Shown here piece after piece: positions 1 to 9,618 of a stretch of DNA of 64,000 nucleotides. The notes below the pieces were generated by a model, which was not told where the DNA came from, searched no databases, and saw only the letters and a program-made list of their open reading frames with translations. The translations under genes were made by a program, and so were the position numbers. Source of the stretch: Bartonella bacilliformis KC583 (lineage in GTDB: Bacteria > Pseudomonadota > Alphaproteobacteria > Rhizobiales > Rhizobiaceae); the NCBI RefSeq assembly GCF_000015445.1, contig NC_008783.1, positions 1,043,501 through 1,107,500 on the forward strand. Direction: 5' to 3'. Position 1 is the first letter of the stretch. Every line of letters starts with the position of its first letter.

Positions 1-93
1 GTTAGTAAAACTGATCGGCCTTTAACAGAAATTATTTTGCAATTTGCAAACAAAATGGGTGACGCTATACCTCATGGAAGGAGATCACTTTGA
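1..93 (+). CDS. 3' end of DUF58-like protein (partial)
   Basis: Frame 1 is open from the window edge and ends at a TGA at 91-93. The last 30 residues include S-K-T-D-R-P-L-T-E, which resembles the C-terminus of alphaproteobacterial DUF58 proteins. Genes for DUF58 proteins usually sit directly before the BatA/DUF4159 gene in a MoxR operon, and that is the next gene here. The stop codon overlaps the TTG start of the downstream gene by two bases. Only the tail is visible, so the family call rests mainly on context. Confidence 0.55.
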   Translation, partial: VSKTDRPLTEIILQFANKMGDAIPHGRRSL

Positions 94-2888
94 ATTTTGG
101 GGCTCCCTTAATTTTACTTGGGCTTTTTGCTCTACCCATGATTTGGTGGTTATTGCGGATAACGCCTCCCAAACCTCATAAAGAGATCTTTCCTCCTTTG
201 CGTCTTTTGATTAAACAAACCAATCAACAGACAACAACCAACCATACACCTTGGTGGTTATTGTTGTTACGATTAGCTATAGCAGCACTTATCATTATCG
301 CTTTGGCACGTCCATCTTGGCATCAAAACCCAATTATACTCTCTGAATCTCAACCGCTCGCACTCATTATTGATAACGGATGGGCCTCTGTTGAAGAGTG
401 GAAAAAACGTATTGTTGTTGCGGAAACTTTGCTTGATCAAGCAATAAAACAGCAAAAAGATGTTTATTTTCTTGCAACAGCTGAAAATGACCCCAAAGAA
501 ATTGGCCCTTTACCTGCAGAAGTTGCAAAACAACATTTAATGCATTTACAACCTCAACCCTGGCCTATCAACCGTCTAAAGGCACTGAATCGGCTCATTG
601 AAAAAACTCGTGGTCAAACACTTGATATTGCCTATTTGAGTGATAGTTTACAAACAAACGAAGATAATCAGGCTTTTACTCTCATTGAACAGTTAAAACC
701 CGAAACATTCCTGTGGTATTCATCTGATATTTCTAAACTTACCGGTATAAGAGCTATCGATAATCATAATGGAAACATGGCAGCACGCATTATTCGTGCA
801 ACTACTCAAGGCGAAACCCCGATAACGCTAAGCCTTTATGATTTAAAAAGTAAGCTCCTTGGACGCTTTACAACAAATTTTCATGAAGGAGAAGCAGAAG
901 TTCTGGTTCCTCTCAACTTACCGCTTGAATTACGCAATGATATCTCATGGATTAAAATTGATAATCATGCCCACGCTGCTGCAACATTTTTAGTTGATAG
1001 CCGTAACCGAATAAACCGTGTTGCTCTCTTATCACCAAGTATCAATGAAATGGTGCAACCATTACTGTCTCCGCTTTATTATGTCATTAAAGCATTGCAG
1101 GGCCATGCAGAACTGATAACAACAGGAGGAGGAGAGCTTTCAGCTGATATTGATTACTTACTCAAACAAAACCCTTCTGTCTTCATTATGGGTGATATTG
1201 TCAACATGTCACAAGAAGCAGAAAAAAAGCTCTCTAATTTCGTCAATAAAGGGGGAATACTTATTCGCTTTGCTGGAGATAATCTCAGTTCAACAGAACA
1301 ATATGATAGCTTATTACCTGTGCCATTGCGCCCTGGTAAACGTTTACTCGGCAGTGTTATGTCATGGGCTAAACCACAAAAACTAGCACCTTTTGTGCAA
1401 AATAGCTTCTTCTCTAATCTTCCTTTTCCAGAAAATGTAACTGTTTCACGCCAAATCTTAGCAGAACCCACCCCAGATCTTTTTGAAAAAACATGGCTCA
1501 GTCTTGCTGATGGATCCCCTCTTATCACAGCAACTGACCAAGGAAAAGGTGTCCTCATTTTTATCCATACTGCACCTGACCCTACATGGTCTAATCTTGC
1601 GCTTTCTGGATTTTTTGCACAAATGTTGCAAAAACTTATCACACTCAGTGTATACAACAACACCTCCTTAACTCAAATGAGAGCAATGGCACCACAAAAT
1701 CCCTGGCGGACATTAAATGCCGATGGACAATTGCAATCTCCTCCCTTTCATGTTGTTCAACTCACTATTGATGAACAAAAGCTCCCCATACCATCCTATT
1801 ATACCCCACCTGGGCTTTATGGCATCAACAATAATTTTTATGCATTGAATCTCTTAACGCCTTCTTCTCGTTTAATAAAAACTTCATTACCAAATTCCTT
1901 AGGAAAAAATCCTTTATCATATGAAACAAAAGAACAACATTTTACTGGACCACTTTTAGGATTAGCGCTTTTATTATTCGCTTTTGATAGCTTTGTCGTT
2001 TTATGGATGGGAAAAGCTTTTTTCTTCAATCGACAACGCAGTATATTCTTTCTATTACCTTTCATAATAGGCCTGGCCATCTTGTTCTCAAATATATCAA
2101 ATATCTACGCACAAACCGCAAAAACTCATGATGAGATCATGGTGAAAGCGGCAGGAGCTACCCACCTTGCTTATGTTATAACCAATAATCATGAAATTGA
2201 TACCACAAGTAAGAGTGGACTAGAAACGCTGAGTCAGTTCATTGCAGATCGTACAATGCTCTCACCTGGTTCTGTTATAGCTCTTGATCTTGATAAAGAT
2301 GAGCTTGCTTTTTATCCTTTAATTTACTGGCCTCTTGACGCTAACAGTCCTATGCCAACGCAAAAAGCTCTTGAAAAAATAAATGCTTTTATGAAAAATG
2401 GAGGAGCTGTTTTATTTGATACACGCGATCAGATAAACACCAATTTGACCCTTGAAGAAACTGCAACCCCAGCGACACAGAGATTACGGGATATATTAAG
2501 TGAACTTAATATTCCAACCCTTGAACCAGCATCTGCTGATCATGTTGTTTCCCGTTCTTTTTATATTATGCCTGATTTTCCTGGACGTTACCGTGGTTCA
2601 CCTTTATGGGTTGCATCATCATCAATAAATAAAAAAAATAAAAATTCTATGATGACTGGCGACAATGTGAGTTCTCTCTTTATCACCGCTAATGACTTTG
2701 CTGGTGCTTGGGCCTTAGACCCCAAAGATACATGGAAATATCCTCTTGTCTCCAATGATTCTATGCAACGTCTATGGGCATTTCGTGCAGGATTGAACAT
2801 CGTCATCTATGTCCTTACAGGAAACTATAAAGCTGATCAAATCCATGTTCCTGCACTATTAGAGCGCTTTAACAAAGAGAGAAGGTAA
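90..2888 (+). CDS. BatA-like / DUF4159 membrane protein
   Basis: 932 residues. The N-terminus (residues 1-80) has two membrane segments around a short loop, typical of the aerotolerance-regulator (BatA) N-terminal domain. A large extracytoplasmic region follows, then two more membrane segments at about 617-673. The C-terminal 250 residues (from about 680) match the DUF4159 pattern. The start is TTG at 90, supported by the Shine-Dalgarno GGAAGGAG at 76-83, and it overlaps the upstream TGA, so translation is probably coupled. In alphaproteobacteria this gene lies in a MoxR-DUF58-DUF4159-membrane protein operon thought to act in envelope or stress functions. The exact role is unknown. Confidence 0.85.
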   Translation: MNFGAPLILLGLFALPMIWWLLRITPPKPHKEIFPPLRLLIKQTNQQTTTNHTPWWLLLLRLAIAALIIIALARPSWHQNPIILSESQPLALIIDNGWASVEEWKKRIVVAETLLDQAIKQQKDVYFLATAENDPKEIGPLPAEVAKQHLMHLQPQPWPINRLKALNRLIEKTRGQTLDIAYLSDSLQTNEDNQAFTLIEQLKPETFLWYSSDISKLTGIRAIDNHNGNMAARIIRATTQGETPITLSLYDLKSKLLGRFTTNFHEGEAEVLVPLNLPLELRNDISWIKIDNHAHAAATFLVDSRNRINRVALLSPSINEMVQPLLSPLYYVIKALQGHAELITTGGGELSADIDYLLKQNPSVFIMGDIVNMSQEAEKKLSNFVNKGGILIRFAGDNLSSTEQYDSLLPVPLRPGKRLLGSVMSWAKPQKLAPFVQNSFFSNLPFPENVTVSRQILAEPTPDLFEKTWLSLADGSPLITATDQGKGVLIFIHTAPDPTWSNLALSGFFAQMLQKLITLSVYNNTSLTQMRAMAPQNPWRTLNADGQLQSPPFHVVQLTIDEQKLPIPSYYTPPGLYGINNNFYALNLLTPSSRLIKTSLPNSLGKNPLSYETKEQHFTGPLLGLALLLFAFDSFVVLWMGKAFFFNRQRSIFFLLPFIIGLAILFSNISNIYAQTAKTHDEIMVKAAGATHLAYVITNNHEIDTTSKSGLETLSQFIADRTMLSPGSVIALDLDKDELAFYPLIYWPLDANSPMPTQKALEKINAFMKNGGAVLFDTRDQINTNLTLEETATPATQRLRDILSELNIPTLEPASADHVVSRSFYIMPDFPGRYRGSPLWVASSSINKKNKNSMMTGDNVSSLFITANDFAGAWALDPKDTWKYPLVSNDSMQRLWAFRAGLNIVIYVLTGNYKADQIHVPALLERFNKERR

Positions 2889-4975
2889 TGATAGAATCTC
2901 TGACTTTTCAGCCTTTCCTTCCCGTTTTTTGGCTTCTCTTTTTAGGCGGGATTCCTGCTCTTTTTATCATTATTGGCTTCATCACAAAGCAGCGCGGAGC
3001 TTTATTACGTCTTACAACCTTGGCTTCTCTCATTCTTGTTGTGCTTAATCCTGTTATAAAAAAAGAGCAGCGTGAACCCGTTAAGAGTATTATAGGAATT
3101 GTCATTGATCGTAGTGAAAGCCAAACTTTAGGGACACGTACAGAAGACAGTGAAAAAGCACGCATACAATTAACCAACGCACTGGCTCGCTATCCACAAT
3201 TTGAGCCACGCTTTATTGAAGCTAGAAAACGTTCTGATAATCATTATGCATCATCAAAGGATTTATTTCATGCTTTAACACAAGCCACATCTGATGTCCC
3301 GCCATCCCGCTATGCAGGAACAATCTTGATCACTGATGGACAAGTGCACGATATTCCTGAAATATCAGAACTTCATCATAAGGCGCCAATCAACGCCCTT
3401 ATAACAGGAAGAACAGATGAATTTGACCGTCAAATTAAACTTATCTCTCCTCCCCGTTTTGCTCTGATCAATAAACCACAAACACTTTCTATTTTGGTTG
3501 AAGATAAAGGCCAACCAAAAAAGGAAATATCAGGGCAAGTAAACGTTTCTGTGAGTGTCAATAACCAAGAAGTTGGCCGCTATTCTGTAACACCTGGTAT
3601 CATCTTTCAAACTGACATCACTCTTCCTCATGCTGAAAAAAACATCGTTCAAGTGACTACAGATACACATGAGGGTGAATTAAGCTCTGATAACAATCGA
3701 GCCATTGCTATCATTGAAGGGATCAGAGAAAATTTGCGAGTTCTTCTCATTTCAGGCGCACCTTATAATGGTGAACGCACATGGCGTGATCTTTTAAAGA
3801 GTGATTCCAATATTGATCTCGTTCATTTTACTATTCTGCGTCCTCCTGAAAAAGCGGATAACACCCCTTCTAGCCAATTATCACTGGTTGTTTTTCCTAC
3901 AACTAAGCTATTTGTTGAAGAAATTAATAATTTTGATCTCATCATTCTTGATGGCTACCAACATTCCAGTGCACTACCACTCATTTATTATGATTACATC
4001 ACCCAATATGTACAAAAAGGTGGTGCATTACTAATGGTCACAGGACCTGAATTTGCTGGTGAACGATCGCTTGCCAAAACACCTTTGATCAGTGTCCTAC
4101 CTGCATTACCAAGTGGAACTGTCATTGAAAAGCCTTTTCGTCCTGCATTAACCAAAGAGGGCGAACGTCACCCTGTTACACGAAATCTTGCAACACCCAC
4201 CCACCCAGCTACTCAATGGGGGCAATGGTTGAGACAAATTGCAATTAAACAAACAGGCCAAAGCATTACCATCATGAAAGGAGCTGATGAACAACCACTC
4301 TTACTCCTCTCCCATATTGGTAAAGGGCGTGTAAGTATGTTGCTGTCCGATGAAAGTTGGCTTTGGGCACGAAATTTCGAAGGTGGAGGTCCCTACGCTT
4401 CTCTCTACCGTCGTATTGCCCATTGGCTCATGAAAGAACCAGAACTTGAAGAAGAGAAATTAAGTGCTGTGAATGATCGCCATCGTTTAACAATTCGTCG
4501 ACAAACACTCGAAGATCACCCAGAACCCGTTGAAGTCATTTTCCCCTCTGGCAAAAAAGAAAATATCACTCTCAGTAAAGAACAAGAAGGTATATTTACA
4601 GGAGCTATAAATGCAGATGAAATAGGGATCTTTACAATCCACAATGGCAACCAAACAGTTCTTGCCCCTATAGGCGCACTCGATAATCCTGAATTATATG
4701 ACTTAATTTCAACAGAAGAAAAATTGGCGCCCATCATTCAAAAAACGGGTGGCTATATAACACGTTTACATCACGAAAAAAGAAACGGTATTCATATTCC
4801 TCCTATCAAGATAGTTGGACCACAAACGAAACTCACCTCTTCCCTTCCTCAATCAATTATTCTAAAAGAGACAACAGAAACCCGTTTGGTTAGCGCTGTT
4901 CATTTTTCAATCTTTTCCGGATTTTTTGCTCTGCTGACGTGTCTGTTATTTCTCAGTAGTATATGGTTATCGTGA
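2888..4975 (+). CDS. VWA/GATase-like membrane protein of the DUF4159 operon
   Basis: 695 residues. Two membrane segments lie near the N-terminus (about 9-60). A VWA-like strand with D-R-S-E-S follows (around 75-80), then a GATase/ThuA-like region around 280-400 with a V-L-L-I-S-G-A-P strand, and a single C-terminal membrane segment. Its ATG shares one base with the upstream TAA, so it is translated with the DUF4159 gene. The canonical DxSxS metal site is replaced by DRSES. Proteins of this type follow the DUF4159 protein in most Rhizobiales, and their function is not established. Confidence 0.78.
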   Translation: MIESLTFQPFLPVFWLLFLGGIPALFIIIGFITKQRGALLRLTTLASLILVVLNPVIKKEQREPVKSIIGIVIDRSESQTLGTRTEDSEKARIQLTNALARYPQFEPRFIEARKRSDNHYASSKDLFHALTQATSDVPPSRYAGTILITDGQVHDIPEISELHHKAPINALITGRTDEFDRQIKLISPPRFALINKPQTLSILVEDKGQPKKEISGQVNVSVSVNNQEVGRYSVTPGIIFQTDITLPHAEKNIVQVTTDTHEGELSSDNNRAIAIIEGIRENLRVLLISGAPYNGERTWRDLLKSDSNIDLVHFTILRPPEKADNTPSSQLSLVVFPTTKLFVEEINNFDLIILDGYQHSSALPLIYYDYITQYVQKGGALLMVTGPEFAGERSLAKTPLISVLPALPSGTVIEKPFRPALTKEGERHPVTRNLATPTHPATQWGQWLRQIAIKQTGQSITIMKGADEQPLLLLSHIGKGRVSMLLSDESWLWARNFEGGGPYASLYRRIAHWLMKEPELEEEKLSAVNDRHRLTIRRQTLEDHPEPVEVIFPSGKKENITLSKEQEGIFTGAINADEIGIFTIHNGNQTVLAPIGALDNPELYDLISTEEKLAPIIQKTGGYITRLHHEKRNGIHIPPIKIVGPQTKLTSSLPQSIILKETTETRLVSAVHFSIFSGFFALLTCLLFLSSIWLS

Positions 4976-5041
4976 AAGTCGCTAAAATCTGACCAATTTA
5001 ACCATTTTCAAGCAACTGACAGCCTCTTTACAGCAAGTATA

Positions 5042-5599
5042 TCAATTACACGAACGATAACGGACTTTTCCTTTTGCTACTTTTAGTGCACCTTTTTGTA
5101 ATTCCAAAATAAGCAATCTGTTTGGATCTACCGGTGCAGGCATGTGTATCTGTTGTCTATGTTCGACATTTTTAAACCAAAAACGACCATAATATTCTTT
5201 ATCCCCAATTAAAATCACCAAAACAACATTGTGATTTTCTGCTGCGTGTAAAGCCATATACATTAACTTTCTGCCTACACCAGCATTTTTATATTCAGGA
5301 CGAACAACAAGAGGGCCTAATAAATAAGCAGCTTGCTCACCAACTGTTATAGGGGTCATCCTCACTGAACCAATTACATCGCCTCCAAGACAAGCGACAA
5401 AAGAAAATTGACAATCATGTCGTCCCTCTTCTCTCAATAAATAGCTTGCACGTGTAAAACGACCAGGACCGAAAACCACCTTATTGATTTGCTCAATTTG
5501 AGCATCATGATCACGTGTTTCAGGGTGATAAGTTATGGCATCACTATCGGCCGGGGAAAAGGAAACGAAAAATCGAGAATCCAAAGATACATCTGTCAT
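5042..5599 (-). CDS. GNAT family N-acetyltransferase
   Basis: 185 residues. It carries the acetyl-CoA binding motif A region, V-R-P-E-Y-K-N-A-G-V-G-R-K-L (about residues 95-110), after a strand reading L-L-G-P-L-V. These are hallmarks of GNAT acyltransferases. The family transfers an acetyl group to amines, and the substrate cannot be read from the sequence. It is convergent with the envelope operon upstream and stands alone. Length and start (ATG at 5599) fit the rhizobial orthologues I know of. Confidence 0.85.
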   Translation of the reverse strand: MTDVSLDSRFFVSFSPADSDAITYHPETRDHDAQIEQINKVVFGPGRFTRASYLLREEGRHDCQFSFVACLGGDVIGSVRMTPITVGEQAAYLLGPLVVRPEYKNAGVGRKLMYMALHAAENHNVVLVILIGDKEYYGRFWFKNVEHRQQIHMPAPVDPNRLLILELQKGALKVAKGKVRYRSCN

Positions 5600-5870
5600 G
5601 GACTTTATGCCTAGAAAAAATTAACATGCGAACTAAGAGACTTACTTCCTTATTTGAGGAATTCTTTCGTTATCGTTTATTTTTTCACGCATGTCCTACC
5701 CCTCTCCTAAACTTCCCTGCTCTTAACATTCTTTTTGGGTAACGTAAATGTTAAAAAAAATTCTATTATTTTCCAACAAACTATTTTCGTATCACAATTT
5801 CCTATCTCTTTTAATTGTGTATGGGATTTTTATCATTGCCTAAATCATTTTCAACATTATGATAGAGTTC

Positions 5871-6755
5871 ATGTTTTATCTTGCTCATATATCAGATATA
5901 CACCTTTCACCTGTGCCACAGCCTTCCTTTTCTGAACTTTTTGGAAAACGTCTTACTGGTTATCTTAATTGGCAAAAAAAACGTAAAAACCAAATGACAA
6001 CCGGTGTTTTAGAAACTTTAATGTGCACTATAAAAGAAAAAAATCCTGATCATCTTGTTATTTCTGGCGATCTTGTCAATCTCTCTTTGGATAAAGAATT
6101 TAAACAAGCGCGAAACTGGTTACTAACCCAAGGACAACCTCATGATATTTCTTTAACCTTTGGGAACCATGATGCCTATGTTCGCAGAGCCCTCCAAAAG
6201 GCCTGCACTATTTTTCAACCTTGGATTCAGGGTGATCTTCCTCAAAAAAATGCTTTTCCTTATATGCGCATTCGTGATAACATCGCCATTATAGGAGCCT
6301 CTTCAGCTATTGCGACACCGCCTTTTCAAGCATCTGGCTATTTTGGAAAAAAGCAAGCACAAATTTTGTCTCAGCTTTTAGATGAAGCTGCAGCACGCAA
6401 TCTCTTTCGAGTTGTGACCATTCACCATCCCCCCTTTCACCATGCAACCCTTTGGCATAAAAAGTTATGGGGAATAGGACGTTTTCTAGATGTCATCAAA
6501 CGCTATGGATGCGAACTTATTCTTCACGGCCACACTCACTTGCCTACCTTAAATATCATTGAAGAGAAAAAAAGGAAAATTCCTATTGTTGGTGTTGCTT
6601 CTGCATCACAAGGTTGTGGTGGCAAAAACCCACCTGCAAATTTTAACTTTTTCACTATTGAGCACGCTCATCATCAATGGCACTGCCAGTTACAACGCTA
6701 TAGTATTATCAACAAAAATAATGACATCGTGTGTACTGAAACAATAGATCTTTGA
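5871..6755 (+). CDS. Calcineurin-like metallophosphoesterase
   Basis: About 294 residues. All five metallophosphoesterase motifs are present in order: D-I-H near the N-terminus, G-D-L-V-N, G-N-H-D, H-H-P-P and G-H-T-H. These bind two metal ions and hydrolyse phosphodiesters or phosphomonoesters; the substrate is unknown. An in-frame ATG at 5859 would add four residues. I prefer 5871 because the family begins directly with the strand leading into DIH. Neither start has a strong ribosome binding site. Confidence 0.85.
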   Translation: MFYLAHISDIHLSPVPQPSFSELFGKRLTGYLNWQKKRKNQMTTGVLETLMCTIKEKNPDHLVISGDLVNLSLDKEFKQARNWLLTQGQPHDISLTFGNHDAYVRRALQKACTIFQPWIQGDLPQKNAFPYMRIRDNIAIIGASSAIATPPFQASGYFGKKQAQILSQLLDEAAARNLFRVVTIHHPPFHHATLWHKKLWGIGRFLDVIKRYGCELILHGHTHLPTLNIIEEKKRKIPIVGVASASQGCGGKNPPANFNFFTIEHAHHQWHCQLQRYSIINKNNDIVCTETIDL

Positions 6756-6942
6756 GTCTTTGAAACAAGAACGATCAGGAAATACTCACAGGAGTATTGT
6801 TAATCAATGCATGCAATATTTTTCCTATAAGATGTATTTTTCTTCCATATAATATTTGAGCTATCGTTCGGGTCTTTATTAAAGAATAATGTTTATAATA
6901 TTGATCTTAAATCCCCTTAATTTATTGATTCATAATCAAAAA

Positions 6943-7851
6943 CTACGCTAAAGGAACAGCCATTACACTAGGAGAAAACTTGGCTTCGCTTTCAGGTTCC
7001 ATGTGAATAATAATGCGTGCATTTTCAAATTCCATCTCAAGCGCTTCCTCAATTTGATTACACACTTGATGGGCTTCCCCCACCTGCATTGTTGCTGGTA
7101 CAACTAAATGAAACTCTATAAAAATAGCCCTGCCAGCAACACGAGTACGCAAATCATGCACTTCAATTGCACCACACGCATTTTCTAAAATAATATCATA
7201 AATGCGCATAGTTTCAGTGAATTCAACTCCAACATCCATTAATCCCTGAACAGAATTGTTCACCACTTTCCACCCCTGCCAAAGAATATGAAAAGCAATA
7301 ATTATCGCTAAAATGGGGTCTAAAAAAGCCCACCCACTTACAAAAGCAGCAACTAATCCAATTAGAATGCCAAATGACCCAAAAACATCTGTTATTAAAT
7401 GCTCCCCATCAGCTTTAAGAGCTGGTGAGCAATGAATTTTCCCCTGCCGAATAAGAACCAACCCCCAAAAATAATTTATAACACTCGCTGCAGCGCTAAT
7501 ACCAATCCATATTCCAGGTTCTTGAGACACTTCAACATCCCAAAAAGATGACCATGCTTCTCTCAAAATCATGATTGCAGCAACAATGATCAGTGTACCT
7601 TCAAAAATAGCAGAAAAATATTCTGCCTTATGATGTCCAAAAGGATGATCTTGGTCAGCTGGTTTCAAACTTATTTTTACTGCCCACCACGCTGCCAACG
7701 CCGCAACGATATTCACAACTGATTCTAAAGCATCAGAATAAAGTGCAACTGAGCCAGTAATATGATAGGCCCAATATTTCAGAGCACAAACAAAACAAGC
7801 CACTACAATAGACCCTATAGTCAATTGTTGTATCTTGATTTTTGCGCTCAT
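6943..7851 (-). CDS. Cation diffusion facilitator (CDF) transporter
   Basis: About 302 residues. Six predicted membrane helices carry the CDF metal-site pattern: S-D-A-L-E in helix 2, H-H-K-A-E after it, and D-G-E-H-L-I-T-D-V in helix 5. A cytoplasmic domain follows with H-D-L-R and E-F-H-L residues typical of the regulatory fold. CDF proteins export Zn, Fe, Mn or similar divalent metals in exchange for protons; the metal is not predictable here. I place the start at the ATG at 7851 rather than the GTG four codons upstream. Confidence 0.9.
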   Translation of the reverse strand: MSAKIKIQQLTIGSIVVACFVCALKYWAYHITGSVALYSDALESVVNIVAALAAWWAVKISLKPADQDHPFGHHKAEYFSAIFEGTLIIVAAIMILREAWSSFWDVEVSQEPGIWIGISAAASVINYFWGLVLIRQGKIHCSPALKADGEHLITDVFGSFGILIGLVAAFVSGWAFLDPILAIIIAFHILWQGWKVVNNSVQGLMDVGVEFTETMRIYDIILENACGAIEVHDLRTRVAGRAIFIEFHLVVPATMQVGEAHQVCNQIEEALEMEFENARIIIHMEPESEAKFSPSVMAVPLA

Positions 7852-8690
7852 AATCACACCCACACTTCGCTAAACGCACCATAAACACCTCTTTATGATA
7901 GCGTCGATATTTTGCTATTCCTCTAATAGCATCATGGTCTCAACATAAAAGGAAATAATCATCATAATCTACTGTTATCCTTTGTAACAACAGTTCTATT
8001 ACTCGTTGCATAACAACTATAGCGCAACTCAAATATGGCTCGCAAAAAACAAGAAAACGCTTTTAAAACTATCAAGTTCTTTAAATTAATCACAAATTTT
8101 TTCTTGAATTATACAATATTTCCTCTGCTTAATGACCTTTTTTACTAAAATTCATCATGCTCTCGCACAACTTGACTGTTGTTCCTTCTTCATTAAGCCA
8201 ATAAACTACCGCAAAAAACACAAATAAAGCTGCCTGTTATATATCCTCCTTGCAACTTTATCCTATCATAAGCGAAAATATAACGATCGTGATACCAGCC
8301 CAACCCCAAGAGCAATAGTAGAAATGGCAAAACACTTATTAAGCTTTATTTAGCATAAGAGCTTGCAATTCCAAAAATCATATCAAGTAAAAGAAAATTT
8401 TTTCGATAAAGCACCCCACAAGAAAGAATCCGGGAATTGGGAACCCAGATTCTTCTTCCCTAATGAATAGGGGCTACATGGACCTAGGAAATAGCGGGGA
8501 CCTAAGACCCTGTACCTGATATACGAGAACAATATATTGTGCCGCATCCAGCAGCTCTGAGTTTTATACCTATGATTGTATATTGTCAATATAAATTCTA
8601 CCTTAAATTTAAAAATGATGTAATTTTTTATTTCTCTTTTCTATTCAGTCATAAATCTACTATTCAATCTCTGGTGATTTAGAAAAAATA
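7852..8690. other. 820-nt intergenic gap with no convincing gene
   Basis: This is the largest gene-free stretch in the core part of the window, between divergent genes. It is AT-rich, with several stop codons in each frame. The 68-codon minus-strand frame at 8383-8589 is not protein-like. The only notable content is the GC-richer, hairpin-forming block at about 8410-8560, listed separately. Confidence 0.7.
8410..8560. ncRNA. Candidate structured RNA (strand unknown)
   Basis: Within the AT-rich gap, a GC-richer block can fold. At 8413-8445, arms of about 11 bp (AAGAATCCGGG pairing with CCCAGATTCTT, one mismatch) enclose a short loop. CCCT/AGGG pairs at about 8458-8473, and TAGGTCC/GGACCTA repeats follow at 8480-8505. 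No tRNA, SRP, tmRNA or RNase P signature is visible. It could be a small RNA or the leader of the downstream methyltransferase gene. The call is structural only. Confidence 0.35.
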
Positions 8691-9521
8691 ATGTTAAAAT
8701 TCGTTATGACTCTAAATATCATCACAATCCACGAAGCCGGTGATCCGCGCTTGGAATCTTATCATAATATCCGTGAAAAAGATCTTACTAGAAGGCAACA
8801 CCAGTTCGTTGCTGAGGGAAAAGTAGTATTGTCAGCACTGCTGCATTCAAAAAATTTTTCTACTCTATCGTTACTTGTTGTTGCAGCACGCCTTCTTGAA
8901 ATTATGCCCATTTTAAAAGAAACAAAACCAACATGTTCTATTTATTGTGTTCCGCAAAAGATCATGGATGATATTGCTGGTTTCCACGTTCACCGTGGCA
9001 TGCTCGGTATTGGTGAGCGCAAAGCATTACCATCATTACAAGAATTCTTACAGGATCTCCCAGAAAGAGCTTTAGTGCCAGTTTTATGTGGTATCTCTAA
9101 TAATGAGAATATGGGTGCGATTTTTCGCAACGCAGCTGCCTTTGCTAGTTATGGCATTATTGTTGATAAAACTTCCTGTGATCCTCTTGACCGAACAGTG
9201 ATCAGATCTTCTGTTGGTGCAACTCTAAGAATACCCTATACACAAGGAAATGATATTGAGAGCATTATAAAAACTTTAAGTGATGCAAACTTTCATCTTT
9301 ACGCGCTATCACCCTCTGCTCCGCGCTATCTTAAAGAAGCAAAAACAATGAAACATACCGCTCTTATTTTGGGAACAGAGGGTGATAGCTTACCAACTCA
9401 TGTTCTACAAAAGTCAGAAATCTTGCGTATCCCTATGGCTTATGGCTTTGATAGCCTCAATATTGCTACAGCATCAGGCCTTGCACTGGCACATTTTGCT
9501 GATTTTAATAAACTCAATTAA
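8691..9521 (+). CDS. TrmH/SpoU family RNA 2'-O-methyltransferase
   Basis: 276 residues. The C-terminal SPOUT domain shows all three motifs: N-N-E-N-M-G-A-I-F-R-N (motif 1, with the catalytic Arg), L-G-T-E-G-D (motif 2) and I-P-M-A-Y-G-F-D-S-L-N-I-A-T-A (motif 3). The N-terminal 100 residues look like the substrate-binding extension of the TrmH group. The family methylates ribose 2'-OH in rRNA or tRNA using SAM bound in a trefoil knot. The target nucleotide cannot be assigned. A second in-frame ATG at 8706 is possible. Confidence 0.88.
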   Translation: MLKFVMTLNIITIHEAGDPRLESYHNIREKDLTRRQHQFVAEGKVVLSALLHSKNFSTLSLLVVAARLLEIMPILKETKPTCSIYCVPQKIMDDIAGFHVHRGMLGIGERKALPSLQEFLQDLPERALVPVLCGISNNENMGAIFRNAAAFASYGIIVDKTSCDPLDRTVIRSSVGATLRIPYTQGNDIESIIKTLSDANFHLYALSPSAPRYLKEAKTMKHTALILGTEGDSLPTHVLQKSEILRIPMAYGFDSLNIATASGLALAHFADFNKLN

Positions 9522-9618
9522 AGCCGATAATATTCAAATTGTAAGAACACTCACCCTTATAGTATTTGCTCACACATAATAGTTATTTTGTTGAAGAAAT
9601 GGCTATAGTTTTTGTATT

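Noticed and set aside
1154..1663. 169-codon minus-strand frame inside the DUF4159 gene
   Set aside because: It is the antisense shadow of a clearly coding frame, with no ribosome binding site or family resemblance.
6781..6798. Hairpin AATACTC/GAGTATT between convergent genes
   Set aside because: The stem is short and no T-run follows on either strand, so a terminator cannot be supported.
8383..8589. 68-codon minus-strand frame
   Set aside because: Composition is not protein-like, no ribosome binding site, and it coincides with the hairpin-forming block.
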